Shown piece after piece: positions 1-8,565 of a DNA stretch of 11,665 nt. Within the stretch, counting starts at the first letter, position 1. Every line of letters begins with the position of its first letter. This DNA comes from Darksidea phi (lineage: Eukaryota; Ascomycota; Dothideomycetes; Pleosporales; Lentitheciaceae). The position numbers and the translations under genes were made by a program. The stretch spans positions 1-11,665 of the forward strand of contig JASJFT010000466.1 in the NCBI GenBank assembly GCA_030770425.1. Reading direction: 5' to 3'. The notes below the pieces were generated by a model. That model was not told where the DNA came from, did not search any database, and worked only from the letters and a program-made list of their open reading frames with translations.

Positions 1-430
1 TAAGAGCGTCCGCCGCTCCGTTTAGTGTTCCCGGCCGGTGACTTATCTTAAAGTCGTAATCTGCCAGTAATTCCGACCATCGGAATTGTCGTCGATTGAG
101 TTTCTTTGTAGTCGTGAAACTTGTAAGGTTCTGGTGGTCCGTAATGACCTCAATCTTATGCTTGGCTCCTGCAAGCTGTGGTCTCCATTGTTCAAATGCT
201 GATACGACAGCGCCAAGTTCCTTATCGTGAACGTCGTAGTTTACTTCTTCCTTGCTGAACTTGCGTGAGTGGTAGAACACTAGTCTCCATTTTCCGTCTT
301 CCCCTTGCTAGGTGAGTATCGCCCCTAGTACGTAATCTAATGCATCCGTCTCTACTCTGAGAGGTCTTGTCGGGTCGTGTATCTATAATATAGGTACCGA
401 TGTAAACAGGTTCTTAAGCTTGTCGAAAGC
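1..430 (-). other. Pol RNase H domain (gypsy RT-linked type)
   Basis: Blocks typical of the gypsy RNase H appear in the pol frame: [17 protein letters not shown] (about 285-325), [20 protein letters not shown] (about 215-278), [11 protein letters not shown] (about 120-155), and [13 protein letters not shown] near position 1. The TAG near 309-311 replaces a Gln. The domain degrades RNA in the RNA-DNA hybrid. It reaches the window edge, so the tether and integrase follow outside. Confidence 0.9.
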
Positions 431-599
431 TTCCTATTATTCCTGGTTCTACTGAAATCCCTTTTCCTTCTTGGTTACCTCCGTAAGTAGAGATGCAGTC
501 TTTGAGTAATCCCTGATAAACTTCCGATAGAAGTTGGCGAATCCTAAAAAGGATTGCACGTCCTTGACCGATGTTGGGGTTAGCCATTCCCTTATAGTC

Positions 600-1225
600 T
601 ATACTTTCTTAGGGTCCATAGATACTCCTTCTCGCGAAATGATAAAACCTAGATATTCGGTTTCCGTCCTGTGGAATTCGCATTTGTCTGGGTGAAGCAG
701 TAACCTGTTTTGCTGTAGCTTTCGCAGCACTTTCTTCACATGCTCTTTATGTTCTTCTAGCGTCCCTTTGCTATATATAAGAATATCGTCCAGATATGCC
801 GTACAGAATACGTCTAAGTATTCGTTCAACGTTCTATTAATGACTGACTGAAACGTTGCTAGTACATTCGTTAGTCTAAATGGTATGACTCTATACTCGT
901 AGAGTCCGTATCGGGTCTTGAATACCGTATACTTTTCGTGCCCTTTCGCTATTCGAATCCTGTAGAATCCTTCCCGGATGTCGAATTTCGTGATCTACTT
1001 AACTCCTTAGAGCCGGTCCATGAGTTCTCCGATTAGTGGTAGTGGGTATCGGTTTTTCTTCGTGACGTTATTTAAACGTCTATAGTCCACACAAAGTCGT
1101 AACTTTCCGTTCTTCTTTGGGATAAATAGAACTGGTGATGCTATAGAGCTTTGACTTTCTCTAATGTATCCTCTCTCCAGGTTCTTCGTTAAGTACTCTT
1201 TTAATTCTTCCTATTAATCCACTAT
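600..1225 (-). other. Pol reverse transcriptase domain
   Basis: Recognisable blocks run in order: [20 protein letters not shown] (VDYRR at 1076-1090), KFDIREGFYRIRI (motif A region), MPFRLTN...ATFQ (about 853-887, family consensus MPFGLTNAPATFQ), AYLDDIL (catalytic YLDD at 785-796), and EYLGFIISREGV near 625-660. The Gly-to-Arg in MPFRLTN and the altered residues after it look like mutation damage. Both Asp residues of YLDD are intact. Confidence 0.93.
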
Positions 1226-1604
1226 CAACGAGTACATGGGTCTAGGCTCGAGCTTCGCGCCCTGTTCTAGGTGTATCTCATGATCCTATTCCTGGTGCTC
1301 TGGTAAATCGGTTTCCGGATGTTCTTCGAATAGCTCTCGGAACTCCTCGTAGTCTCGAGGTATTGTTGGCCGTAGTCCTTCCTGCGCGGTCGCGACCCTT
1401 CGTACCATAATAACGCCGACTCTCTACGGGTTCTTCTTATAGATCCTCGCGATCTTATAAGGTGAAATTAAGCCTATCCTCCCTTTCCGGGGTATATACT
1501 AGATCTCGTGGCTGGACCTACCCGGTCTCCTAATTCCTGCGACTCGAGCTACCCGCTCGCAGCCTAGTACTTTGCGTAGCTTCCAATCTATCCGTGGATT
1601 GTAT

Positions 1605-1900
1605 GTTACTAGCTAATCGTAACCAATAATTATGTCGGTATCTCCAATTTCCATGATGTTAAATCTACGATGGTCTCTGACGTTTCCTACCTCTAAGGTT
1701 ACTTTTTTCGTTTCGAGGCGAATCATGCCTCCTCTATATTCTATAGGTAATCCATCTCCGAGGTCTACTCGTATAGGTTTTTCTTTGACTTAGTAAGGAA
1801 TCCCTTGTTCCTCTACCAATTTTGACGATAGGAGCGTGAACTCTGCTCCACTGTCTACAATAGCTCGGACTTTCCGTCCGTAAATTCGTGCGTCTACCTC
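1605..1900 (-). other. Pol aspartyl protease domain
   Basis: The active-site motif IVDSGAEF lies at about 1838-1861, with VDSGAE at 1841-1858; D-S/T-G is the catalytic signature of retropepsins. About 75 residues later comes IIIGYD-stop-L (about 1609-1632), matching the usual I-I-G-x-D-W-L. The Trp has become TAG, a typical RIP change. The catalytic Asp is kept. Confidence 0.85.
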
Positions 1901-1940
1901 TAACCTAGCCGGTTGTTGGATATTTCTTTGTACGATTCGG

Positions 1941-1998
1941 AGAGTCGTCTTTTAGGTACTTTTATCAGCGCGACTCTTACGTAGCTAATAATAACCTA
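1941..1998 (-). other. Possible H-type pseudoknot downstream of the slippery site
   Basis: On the minus strand TAGGT (1998-1994) can pair with ACCTA (1957-1953), and AGAGTCG (1977-1971) can pair with CGACTCT (1947-1941). The two stems interleave in pseudoknot topology. Against it, the 5 bp stem begins with no spacer after the heptamer, whereas 5-9 nt is usual, and the 7 bp stem starts 21 nt downstream. RIP may have altered bases. Treat it as a candidate stimulator only. Confidence 0.35.
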
Positions 1999-2005
1999 GT
2001 TTTTT
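1999..2005 (-). promoter_or_regulatory. Programmed -1 ribosomal frameshift heptamer at the gag/pol junction
   Basis: In the gag frame the minus strand reads CTA AAA AAC TAG, so the heptamer A AAA AAC, a canonical X XXY YYZ slippery site, directly precedes a stop. A -1 slip moves translation to codon tops congruent to 1 mod 3, which is the frame of the protease, RT and RNase H motifs below it. Heptamer, stop and frame change therefore agree independently. The TAG could be native or a RIP product of CAG. Either way the gag-to-pol frame difference is real. Confidence 0.8.
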
Positions 2006-3201
2006 AGCTTGTCATCGTAGAGGTCCCAATCTTCGGGGTCCTTTTCTAGTTCTCTAGTCTCGTTTTGTCGAGTAGGCGACTCGTCTGCCCATTCCATTTT
2101 TGGATCCGGCACTCTTCCGATCCTACGGGGTGTTTCCCAATTCGGTTCTTCCGATAGTTCCCCTTTCGGTGATGGTGTATCCTAATTAATGGGTTCTACC
2201 TCATTTTTGTCGTTCCAGGCGTCGTAATATCCCTACCATATGCCTAGGGCCCTCAGCTATCTGCTGATCTCTGGGTTCTTTGAACTGTCTTGGTTCCACA
2301 TTGGATATCCGTGCAATTCGCATCGTTCGACAAGGCATTCCTTCCTTTTAAGGTTTTGATAGAAGATATCTTCTTCCCTTCTAGCCACAAGCTCTTGTTG
2401 CGCTAGGTATAGGATACATGATCGATCGTAGTGCGTCCAATGTACGGCCTCGTAATCAGGTTCTTGGTGTGTGATCCTATAGTTAATGTCTCGTTTACAT
2501 CCTTTAGTGTCTGCCCAGGTTGGTCCGCGTGGCCATCGTCCTGTAGCGTGTTTCATCGGGAAATGCTTATCGCATTCGTCATCGTAGCAATCAACCCATC
2601 CTGGCCATCCTTACTCCTCATGAGCCTGGGCCCAGTTGTTGTAGTCGTAGATATAGCATCCTACCATTGGGTATTCTACATTTCGAAGGTACATGTACAA
2701 GCTACTTCCTAGGAGTATCATAGTTTCCTCCTTCTGTCGGGTGTGGTACTCGTAATTTCCCGTATAGTTTGTCTATGGTAGCGCGTCGTGGCCTACATTA
2801 TTGTAGTCCCAGGTTACCTTGCAACCTTCTGGTCCTTGGAGTCTTAGGGCCTGGCCTATCGCCTGCTAGCCTCGATCTCCCGTGACGTATATTGGCTTTT
2901 TTGCGTCGGTACAATATTTAGCGATGTGCTGGCTGGTCCTATATTTCCAATACTTATTGTATACTAACCGTCTGAAAACGTCTTCTGCGCTGACCTTATC
3001 TGGCCCGTCGAGTTTTAGTTCTCCTATCTCGAGCTCTGGGTTATCTTGTTGTCGAGTGATTTCTTCGACCTCGTCCCACCCGCTGGCGTCGTACCATGTC
3101 TCGGGTATCGAGTCAGGCTTGGTTTCTTTTTCTTTGCTGTACCTGATCATGTTTACACGCTTAGCGCCATCCTGGCTCCCTGTACTTTTCTTTTCCTCGC
3201 C

Positions 3202-3243
3202 GCATTCCCTGGCGAAGTGTCCCTACATGCCGTAGCGTAGACA
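3202..3243 (-). other. Gag CCHC zinc knuckle with a destroyed cysteine
   Basis: In the gag frame this reads C-L-R-Y-G-M-stop-G-H-F-A-R-E-C, which is exactly the CX2CX4HX4C spacing of a retroviral nucleocapsid knuckle. The second Cys is now Tyr (TAC, from TGC) and one inner residue is now a stop (TAG). Both are changes expected of RIP. The knuckle would have bound element RNA. Confidence 0.9.
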
Positions 3244-4167
3244 CGCCTTTTCGTCTCGACGTCGTCTTATCTCGTCTGCTGGGACTTTCTATAGCTTCCT
3301 GCCTTGTTCGCGTTTCTTGTTCCTTGGGTATTTCTTTTTCTGGACTATACTAACGTCCATTTCGTCATAACCCTTATAGAATCCGCGCTTTCGAGCTACT
3401 TGCTCTTTTCTGTAGACTCTTACTAGTCCCATAGCATCTCGTTTCTCGAGTGCTCGTTCGTGTAGTCGATTGTCGATGCGGATCGTCGTCTCAATTAGTT
3501 CCGCTAGGTCGTCTAATTTTTCAAGTCGGGCCAACTCGTCCTTAATTGGCTCCTTGAGTCCGTTGTAGTATGCGACCATAAGAGGTGCATCGTCCCAGTC
3601 GATCTTATACTACAGCTGTTTGAATTCGGTAGTATACGTACTTGCTAACTTGGTCTACCTCAGCCTTTAGATCTGGCGTTCGGCCTACTAGACCTCATCA
3701 ATATCTCCGAAGACCATGCGCATTTGTTCCTTGAACGAATCCCAATCTTCAAACACTACCTTCGTTTCGTCGCGTCGCTTCGACAAGGAGTCTTCGTTGG
3801 CCATGTGATCGTCGATCAGGGGCTGTATCTACACAGCTGCTTTACCTGTCATACACATGCCCGCGGTGAGGATCTTATCCTGGTCGCTGGTGAACGTAGT
3901 GGAGTTGAACCGGCAGTACAGGTCCAATTGTGTAAGGAACGGCCTCAAGCCTTCCTTTCCGCCATCGTATTTTTCTGGCATCGGGATCTTTGACTTCGTC
4001 CCAAGTCCCGCCCGTGCCTGTTGTAGCGATCCTTGTAGCGACATCATGGCCTGCTGTAACTCAACTATCTGAGCTGCTTGTTGCTGGATTAGGGCCGCTG
4101 GGTTCGTTGCTGGAGCCCCAGTTGCGCTTTCCCCAGAGGTGTTGCGTGAGCTAGATGGAGTTGCCAT

Positions 4168-4349
4168 GTCGACGTGACCTTGGTTCAGGGTAGTTAATAT
4201 GTTATGCGTTGTACGTACCTTTATACGGGATCCGGGTTAGGGCCGATAGAACGTTTGTCGCACCGTTGGTTTCTGATAGGTCAAGATCAAGTCAACGAAT
4301 TCTATTGCTAGAATAACTACTTAGGAAAAGATCCAATCTTGTTCGTAAG
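4168..4349 (-). other. Gypsy 5' leader between LTR and gag
   Basis: About 180 bp between the LTR and the gag ATG, with no coding sequence. A primer-binding site is expected at its LTR-proximal end, but I could not recognise one. A six-base complementarity (CTTAGG near the presumed transcript start, CCTAAG in the leader) is too short to argue for self-priming. Confidence 0.5.
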
Positions 4350-4417
4350 TGTCAGGTGAAGAACTGAAGATTAACTACAAAGAATCAAGACAGAAAACCT
4401 AAGAGATCCTCCATCTT

Positions 4418-4424
4418 CTTATAT
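4418..4424 (-). promoter_or_regulatory. TATA-like box in the LTR
   Basis: The minus strand reads ATATAAG, about 70 bp before the proposed LTR inner end and downstream of the U3 direct repeats. Transcription would then start near 4385-4395. This is motif and position only. Confidence 0.4.
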
Positions 4425-4440
4425 CTGTCCCGCTTTGCCT

Positions 4441-4542
4441 TGCTCTGCTTGCTCTGTTCGCTAAGATACAGATCAACCAGATCATTGTTGGTCATGCTCT
4501 GTTTGCTCTGTTCGCTAAGACACAGATCAACCAGATCATTGT
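4441..4542. repeat. Two-copy direct repeat inside the LTR (48 bp, period 54)
   Basis: Copies at 4441-4488 and 4495-4542 differ at only two positions (ctgctt/ctgttt and gataca/gacaca), both C/T transitions. The second is a CpA-to-TpA difference, as RIP would make. Repeats in the U3 part of an LTR often carry enhancer elements, but no factor-binding site is claimed here. The repeat lies upstream of the TATA-like motif in element orientation, which fits U3. Confidence 0.9.
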
Positions 4543-4979
4543 CACGTGATGTTGGATCACTGACTAAGCCCTTGTCTTGGCTTCCAACCTTCTCGGGATG
4601 CCCCGCATCCTGTGATTCGCGTGGGGTTGTAACAATAATATCTATTCTTTTACGTTCGTATTATATAATTATAATAGGGGAGTAATATATAGTAGAGGTT
4701 CTTAGTATATAGCTATAAAGTAATAGCTATCTAGTCTTTCTACTATAAAGCGACCCCTATAAGAACGGGTCGGGGAGTCTATAGTTCGGGCTAGTTAGAT
4801 ATAGTAATCCTTCTTAATAACCTCTATAGACTAGTCCCCTCGAGGCCTACTAGCCCTATAAAGGTAACGAAGTCCTCTAGGTTATTAAGAAGCTCTTTAA
4901 GATATTATAGCCCCTTATAAATATTAGTTAAAGGCTAGTCTAGTCTATAGAACTAGCTAGCGAACTATCTATAGACCCT

Positions 4980-5160
4980 TAGGTAGTAGACTATATAACT
5001 AGAGACCTTCTCTTTACTATATATATAATTAAGGTTTATATTCTTATATTTAAATTTCTTATAGTACTAGATATAGTTACTATATATAGTTCTAGTTAAT
5101 AGTAGCTTAGTAAGATTTCGATAGCTAAGACTAAGCTCTATCGGTACGATAGTACTTATA
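4980..5160 (-). other. LINE ORF2 C-terminal Cys/His region
   Basis: After P-I-E-L-S-L-S (about 5120-5145) come LLTRTIYSNYI-stop-YYKKF (about 5055-5100), matching the family pattern LLAARTGHGDFAxYHxRF. Then NYIYSKEKVSSYIVYY (about 4982-5030) reads as a Cys-x-Cys...His...Cys motif with every Cys and His turned into Tyr. This is typical of the ORF2 end and marks the 3' part of the element as present. Confidence 0.65.
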
Positions 5161-5284
5161 TATAGTAGATTCTACTAATTATACTATATAGAGAGCCGAG
5201 TCTTATTTTATTTCTACTATTCTATCTTTATAAGATAGAGTCTAGTTCGGGCGTTAGATCTTAGTCTAGTAATCGTTAGTTTAG

Positions 5285-5500
5285 CTACGAGCTATATTAG
5301 TAGATAGGAGCTATATACCTCTAGATCTACTAGTTAGTCTACTCTCTTATTCCCTTATATATCTATATATCCTAGGGCCTAGTATACCTAGATATCTACC
5401 GTCTCTATAGTCTACTAGTAGTAGAGAAAGACCTATTATAAGGAGGACGGTACGTTTTCTCGTAGGTATTATATAACTAATATACTATCTATATATATCT
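5285..5500 (-). other. LINE ORF2 RNase H domain
   Basis: In the same frame IYIDSI at 5481-5498 fits the RNase H opening motif YTDGS after ACA-to-ATA and GGT-to-AGT changes. LGYIDI-stop-GNKRVD at about 5335-5372 fits PGHxGIxGNExAD, with Pro now Leu, His now Tyr and Glu now Lys. QLVDLE-like residues follow. An RNase H after the RT is found in Tad1, I, R1 and LOA-type LINEs, which fits the Tad1 assignment for a fungus. Confidence 0.75.
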
Positions 5501-6499
5501 ATATTTATTTTATATAAAAAGCTAGATTATATATAATATATTCTAGTCCTCTCTATACCTCTATAGCCTCTATATTAAATATATATAAGTATATATTTAG
5601 GGAGCCCCTACTATATCTAATCTCTCTATCTTTTTAGTATATTACGAAGTTATAGGTAACGTACTTACTTCTTTTAAGCTATTATTCTAAGCTATTTAAG
5701 AAAATAGTAATATCCTTATATAGGAGGTACTTCTACTATTTCTTAAAAGTCTCTACTACTACCCTCTTCTTTATCCCCTTAGTCGGGTCTATTTAGTAGT
5801 TAGAAGAGAAATACGGCTTTATAAGAATAGATCTTAGGACTAGATCTAGTAGTACGTCTACCCGTTTAACAACGGTTCTAAATTACTATAAGATTTCTAC
5901 CTCTCTACCCTACTAGATTTATAGTAGTTAGACTCTCTCTATAAGTAGGTAGCTTATATCTATAGTTTATAGATATATAGTAAATTTAATCTTTACCTCT
6001 TTAAGGACGATATAACCTAAGAATAGATCTATATCTCGGAATAGTATAACTATAGATATAGTTCTATATATAGGTAAAATATCTCTTACTACTAGAATAA
6101 GTATTTTATATATAGTAGCTACGTATTTATTAAGCCTAGTACTAACTTCTAGAGCTTAGGCCTAGTATTTAATAAGGGGGGCCTTTATATAACCTCTATA
6201 CTATACTTCTACCCTATATAGTAGTTATAGAATAATATAAATAATAACTACTTTTTATAGTATAATTATAAGAGGACTATAGATAGTTCTTATTAGGCCT
6301 CGTATATAGAGGGCTATCTTATAGACCTTTACTATATACTTTATTATATAATATTTAAAGGTAAGCTTATAGTCGAACTAGACCCTAAGCTACTAAAGAG
6401 CTAGTTACTTTAGTAAGTTCTATTCCTATATAGTTAGATAAATTATTAGAGTATCGTTTACTACGTAGGAAAATACTATAGGTTCTTATTATTATATAA

Positions 6500-7320
6500 G
6501 GTAAATTATTTTAAGCTTCTCTAGCGCGAATATAACTTAATTATTCGTTCTCTACTAAATAATATCCCTAATATTATTTATAATAAGGCTATTACTTTTC
6601 TCTAATATATTAGCGACTCTATAGAGGTAGATATTATCTATATACCTAAAATACTACTTATCTTTAACCTTAATTAGTTTAGCTAGGTATAGAGTATATA
6701 GGACTAGTAATAGTAGTAATCTCTATAGAGTACTATACTATACTAGATAGTTTAGAGTAATTAATTTATCTAGTCTTACTTATACTCTCTAGTTTATAAG
6801 GAAGCTATATATTAGTTATATTATCCTAATAGTCTAGTCTTAGGCCTTTATACGATATAGGAGTCTATTAACTAATAGGGTATTAAATACGTTCTAGATA
6901 TTTATAATAACTATTATTATATATTTACCTCTTATAAAGGCCCTCTCTATATTATATATAAAGATAATAACTAGATCTATAACTAACCTCTTAGGTAGAG
7001 CTCCTATATACTATAGACTAAGGACCCCCTCTATTATTACTATCTAGACTAGTCTTCTCGTAATAATCCTTTCTAGCCCTTTACTAAGGTAGAATAGTAG
7101 TACTATAGGTTAATAGGTTCTTAAGGAGCTTCTATTCTTCTTACCTACCTTAGATATTATAGCTACTTCTACTAGTTTCTATACTTATAGAAAGTAGCTA
7201 AGCTATAGATATCTATAATAAATACTATAAATATAGTTATAGATAATATACTAGTATACTTTAAAAAGTTAAACTATAACTCTATTTAGTCCTAGTAAAG
7301 TACTTATAATATCTATAGTA
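6500..7320 (-). other. LINE ORF2 reverse transcriptase domain
   Basis: Blocks in order in the ORF2 frame: STLLGLNRVIV at about 7270-7303 (family NTAPGxDGITV), VEVAIISKVGK at about 7141-7175 (family AEVVMIPKPGK), TY-stop-PIVLLFYLSKGLERII at about 7060-7110 (family SYRPIxLLSxLGKxLER), GALPKR near 6990-7005, VFNTLLVNRLL near 6860-6895 (motif A, family DVxGAFDxVxxNRLL; Asp residues lost), a motif B region near 6700-6730, and RYIDNI at 6630-6647 (catalytic YADD/YVDD box, second Asp now Asn). FALEKLKIIYL follows, corresponding to the family FAPEKxELIHF. Confidence 0.85.
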
Positions 7321-7929
7321 TTTCTCTCTATTTTCTCTATTAAGAGACTACTATTCTATAGGAGTATAGGGTTCTCCTATAGTAATAGGAGAGTACTAAG
7401 GTTATTATCTATATTAAATTAGTATAGTACGACCTTATAGAGGGCCTCTACTTTCTTATTCTTATTATAGATAGTTCTATTATCTATAATTAGTAGTTTA
7501 TCTAGACGTATTAGCTTAAGCTAGTACTAGTCTATAACTCTATAGAGATCCTAGTTATTTATAATACTATTAATTATATATTACTAGTATTCTTATTTTA
7601 CCTTTTAGATAATAGTATAAAAAGTATAGATAGCCTCTATAGGGCTTTACTCTATATATCCTTCTATTAAGTATAGATATTACTAGTAGATCTTATAGTA
7701 CTCCTCCGTCTACTAGAGAGCTAAGTATTTTATCTCTTAGTTAGTCTTTCCTACTATATATATATTCTTATTAATAATCTAGGTAAGTATATCTATATAT
7801 ACTTTAAGCTTATTTCTAGATAGATTACTAGGATCCGGGACTTAGTATATATCTAGGGCGACTATATCTACGAACTTAGGTAGTTTATCCTATAGGATAT
7901 AATAGTAATATTATTTAAGTATCTATTTA

Positions 7930-8565
7930 CTATACTCTAGGATTATAGTAACCTAGGTAATATAGTCTAAGCTATAGTATAAGTCTAGTCTAATAACTAT
8001 TTTAGTAAAAGGTATATTTAAGAAGATAAGGTTAATAATATATTCTATCTAGTAAGTTACCTTATTAGGTTCTCCTATAAAGTCTATACTACTCTCTACT
8101 ATCTATTTAGTAAGCTTCTTTCCTCTTTAGAATATTATAGCTCCTAGTTTAAATATATTATACTTAATATTAAAATCTCCCCCTATTAAGTAGTATAAAG
8201 GGGGGGTTAGATATATAATATAGTCTAGGGCTTATAATATCTAGGGTTATCTATAGATATTTAGTATAGATATACTATTTATCTCTATCTATTATAGGTC
8301 TCTATTTTATAGTAACTAGTAGTATATAATATAGAGCTCTACTTTCTTCTAAATATATATTATAACCCTTAAGCGCTAGACTTTCTATTCCCTTAGGTCG
8401 TCCTAGACTTCTATTAGTAGATAGTAAGTAAAGTCTAGATATATTAAGGTTTATATATCTATATAGGTAAAAGGTTTCTAGATATATAAGATATCTATTT
8501 CTTTATTATAGACGATTTCTAGAGTAGTAATATAACTAGGTAATCCCTTATCTATATTAACCTAC
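7930..8565 (-). other. LINE ORF2 AP-type endonuclease domain
   Basis: In the ORF2 frame: VNIDKGLPSY near 8535-8560 (family: the opening strand, Q-x-N-x-x-x-G), IDILYI-stop-KPF near 8470-8500 (family IDILxIQEPW, catalytic Glu here Lys), ILNIYR near 8245-8262 (family NIYNPP-like), LIGGDFN at 8169-8189 (family GGDFN, intact), T-Y...INLIF (family THxxGxxIDLxF, Asp now Asn), and LDY at 7962-7970 (family SDH, His now Tyr). The order and spacing match the exo/endo/phosphatase fold used by LINEs. Confidence 0.85.

Larger units (their letters stand above)
1..1999 (-). pseudogene. pol: Gypsy pol (protease-RT-RNase H, partial), RIP-inactivated
   Basis: Pol is read in the -1 frame relative to gag and continues beyond position 1. 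The domain order is aspartyl protease, reverse transcriptase, RNase H; integrase is not in the window. Together these would process the polyprotein and copy element RNA into DNA in cytoplasmic particles. The longest uninterrupted piece is 599-829, covering the RT active site. Stops elsewhere (for example TAG at 1985-1987, in the GYD-W-L protease motif, and near 309) are at Gln or Trp positions. No frameshifting indel was seen across about 2 kb, so the copy decayed by point mutation. Confidence 0.9.
1996..4167 (-). pseudogene. gag: Gypsy gag (capsid/nucleocapsid), RIP-inactivated
   Basis: The frame opens with ATG at 4167 (MATPSSSRNTSGES) and has a Gln-rich, coiled-coil-like stretch at about residues 26-52. 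A Retrotrans_gag-like domain follows: MPEKYDGG at about residue 63 and YYNGLKEPIKDELARLE at about residue 200. A CCHC knuckle sits near residue 308. After it comes an unusually long tail of about 400 codons, including the open pieces at 2866-3150 and 2257-2556. All pieces share one frame down to a TAG at 1996-1998. In-frame TAG/TAA codons within it (for example just below 3829, near 3230, and at 2257-2259) fit Gln or Trp codons hit by RIP. Gag would coat the RNA in the virus-like particle. As it stands only about the first 112 residues could be made from the native ATG. Confidence 0.88.
1..4634 (-). mobile_element. Ty3/gypsy LTR retrotransposon, 5' part, RIP-damaged
   Basis: This is a minus-strand retroelement with the order LTR, leader, gag (CCHC knuckle), protease, reverse transcriptase, RNase H. 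That order is typical of Ty3/gypsy (Metaviridae) elements of filamentous fungi. Integrase and the 3' LTR would lie beyond position 1, so the copy is cut by the window edge. Many in-frame TAG/TAA codons stand where the family has Gln or Trp, and some conserved Cys codons have become Tyr, as expected of C-to-T change at CpA on either strand. CpA and TpG are still frequent, so damage is moderate. I see no indels: all gag pieces share one frame and all pol pieces share another. The family assignment is confident; the clade within Metaviridae is not resolved. Confidence 0.93.
4350..4634 (-). repeat. Candidate 5' LTR of the gypsy element (about 285 bp)
   Basis: Read on the minus strand, this segment starts TGTTACAACC and ends ACCTGACA, giving the TG...CA ends expected of an LTR. 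It lies just upstream of the gag leader. Its outer edge coincides exactly with the switch from normal dinucleotide content to the CpA/TpG-free block, which supports 4634 as the true element end. The inner end at 4350 is less certain, because no clear tRNA primer-binding site starting TGG follows it and the partner LTR is outside the window. It contains a tandem duplication (4441-4542) and a TATA-like box. Confidence 0.65.

Noticed and set aside
2431..2712. 93-codon open frame on the plus strand
   Set aside because: It lies opposite the gag tail, which has protein-like sequence on the minus strand, and resembles no known protein. It is a shadow frame.
2882..3240. Two overlapping plus-strand open frames of 117 and 64 codons
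   Set aside because: They lie antisense to the gag region next to the CCHC knuckle. Their Ser/Leu/Phe-rich composition is that of a reverse-strand reading of a charged protein.
3724..4072. Plus-strand open frames of 89 and 71 codons
   Set aside because: They are antisense to the N-terminal part of gag, whose ATG at 4167 and family motifs are clear.
4320..4400. Self-priming primer-binding site in the gypsy leader
   Set aside because: Only six bases (CTTAGG/CCTAAG) are complementary between the presumed transcript start and the leader, which is too short to support it.
4440..4685. 81-codon plus-strand frame spanning the LTR repeat
   Set aside because: It is created by the tandem duplication in a non-coding LTR and crosses the element boundary into RIP sequence.
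4810..4892. 14-bp inverted repeat (CTTCTTAATAACCT and its complement at 4879-4892)
   Set aside because: It falls within the 3' end of the LINE ORF2. In sequence limited to few dinucleotides a match of this length is not surprising, and no element boundary coincides with it.
6900..7500. Protein-like plus-strand reading (for example TKDPLYYYYLD)
   Set aside because: It first looked like a gene, but the opposite strand matches ordered LINE RT motifs in the frame used across 3.8 kb. Low-complexity TA-rich sequence makes both strands look coding.
8490..8525. Copia-integrase-like I-I-D-D-F on the plus strand
   Set aside because: It is an isolated match with no flanking integrase motifs. The minus strand there is the start of the LINE endonuclease.
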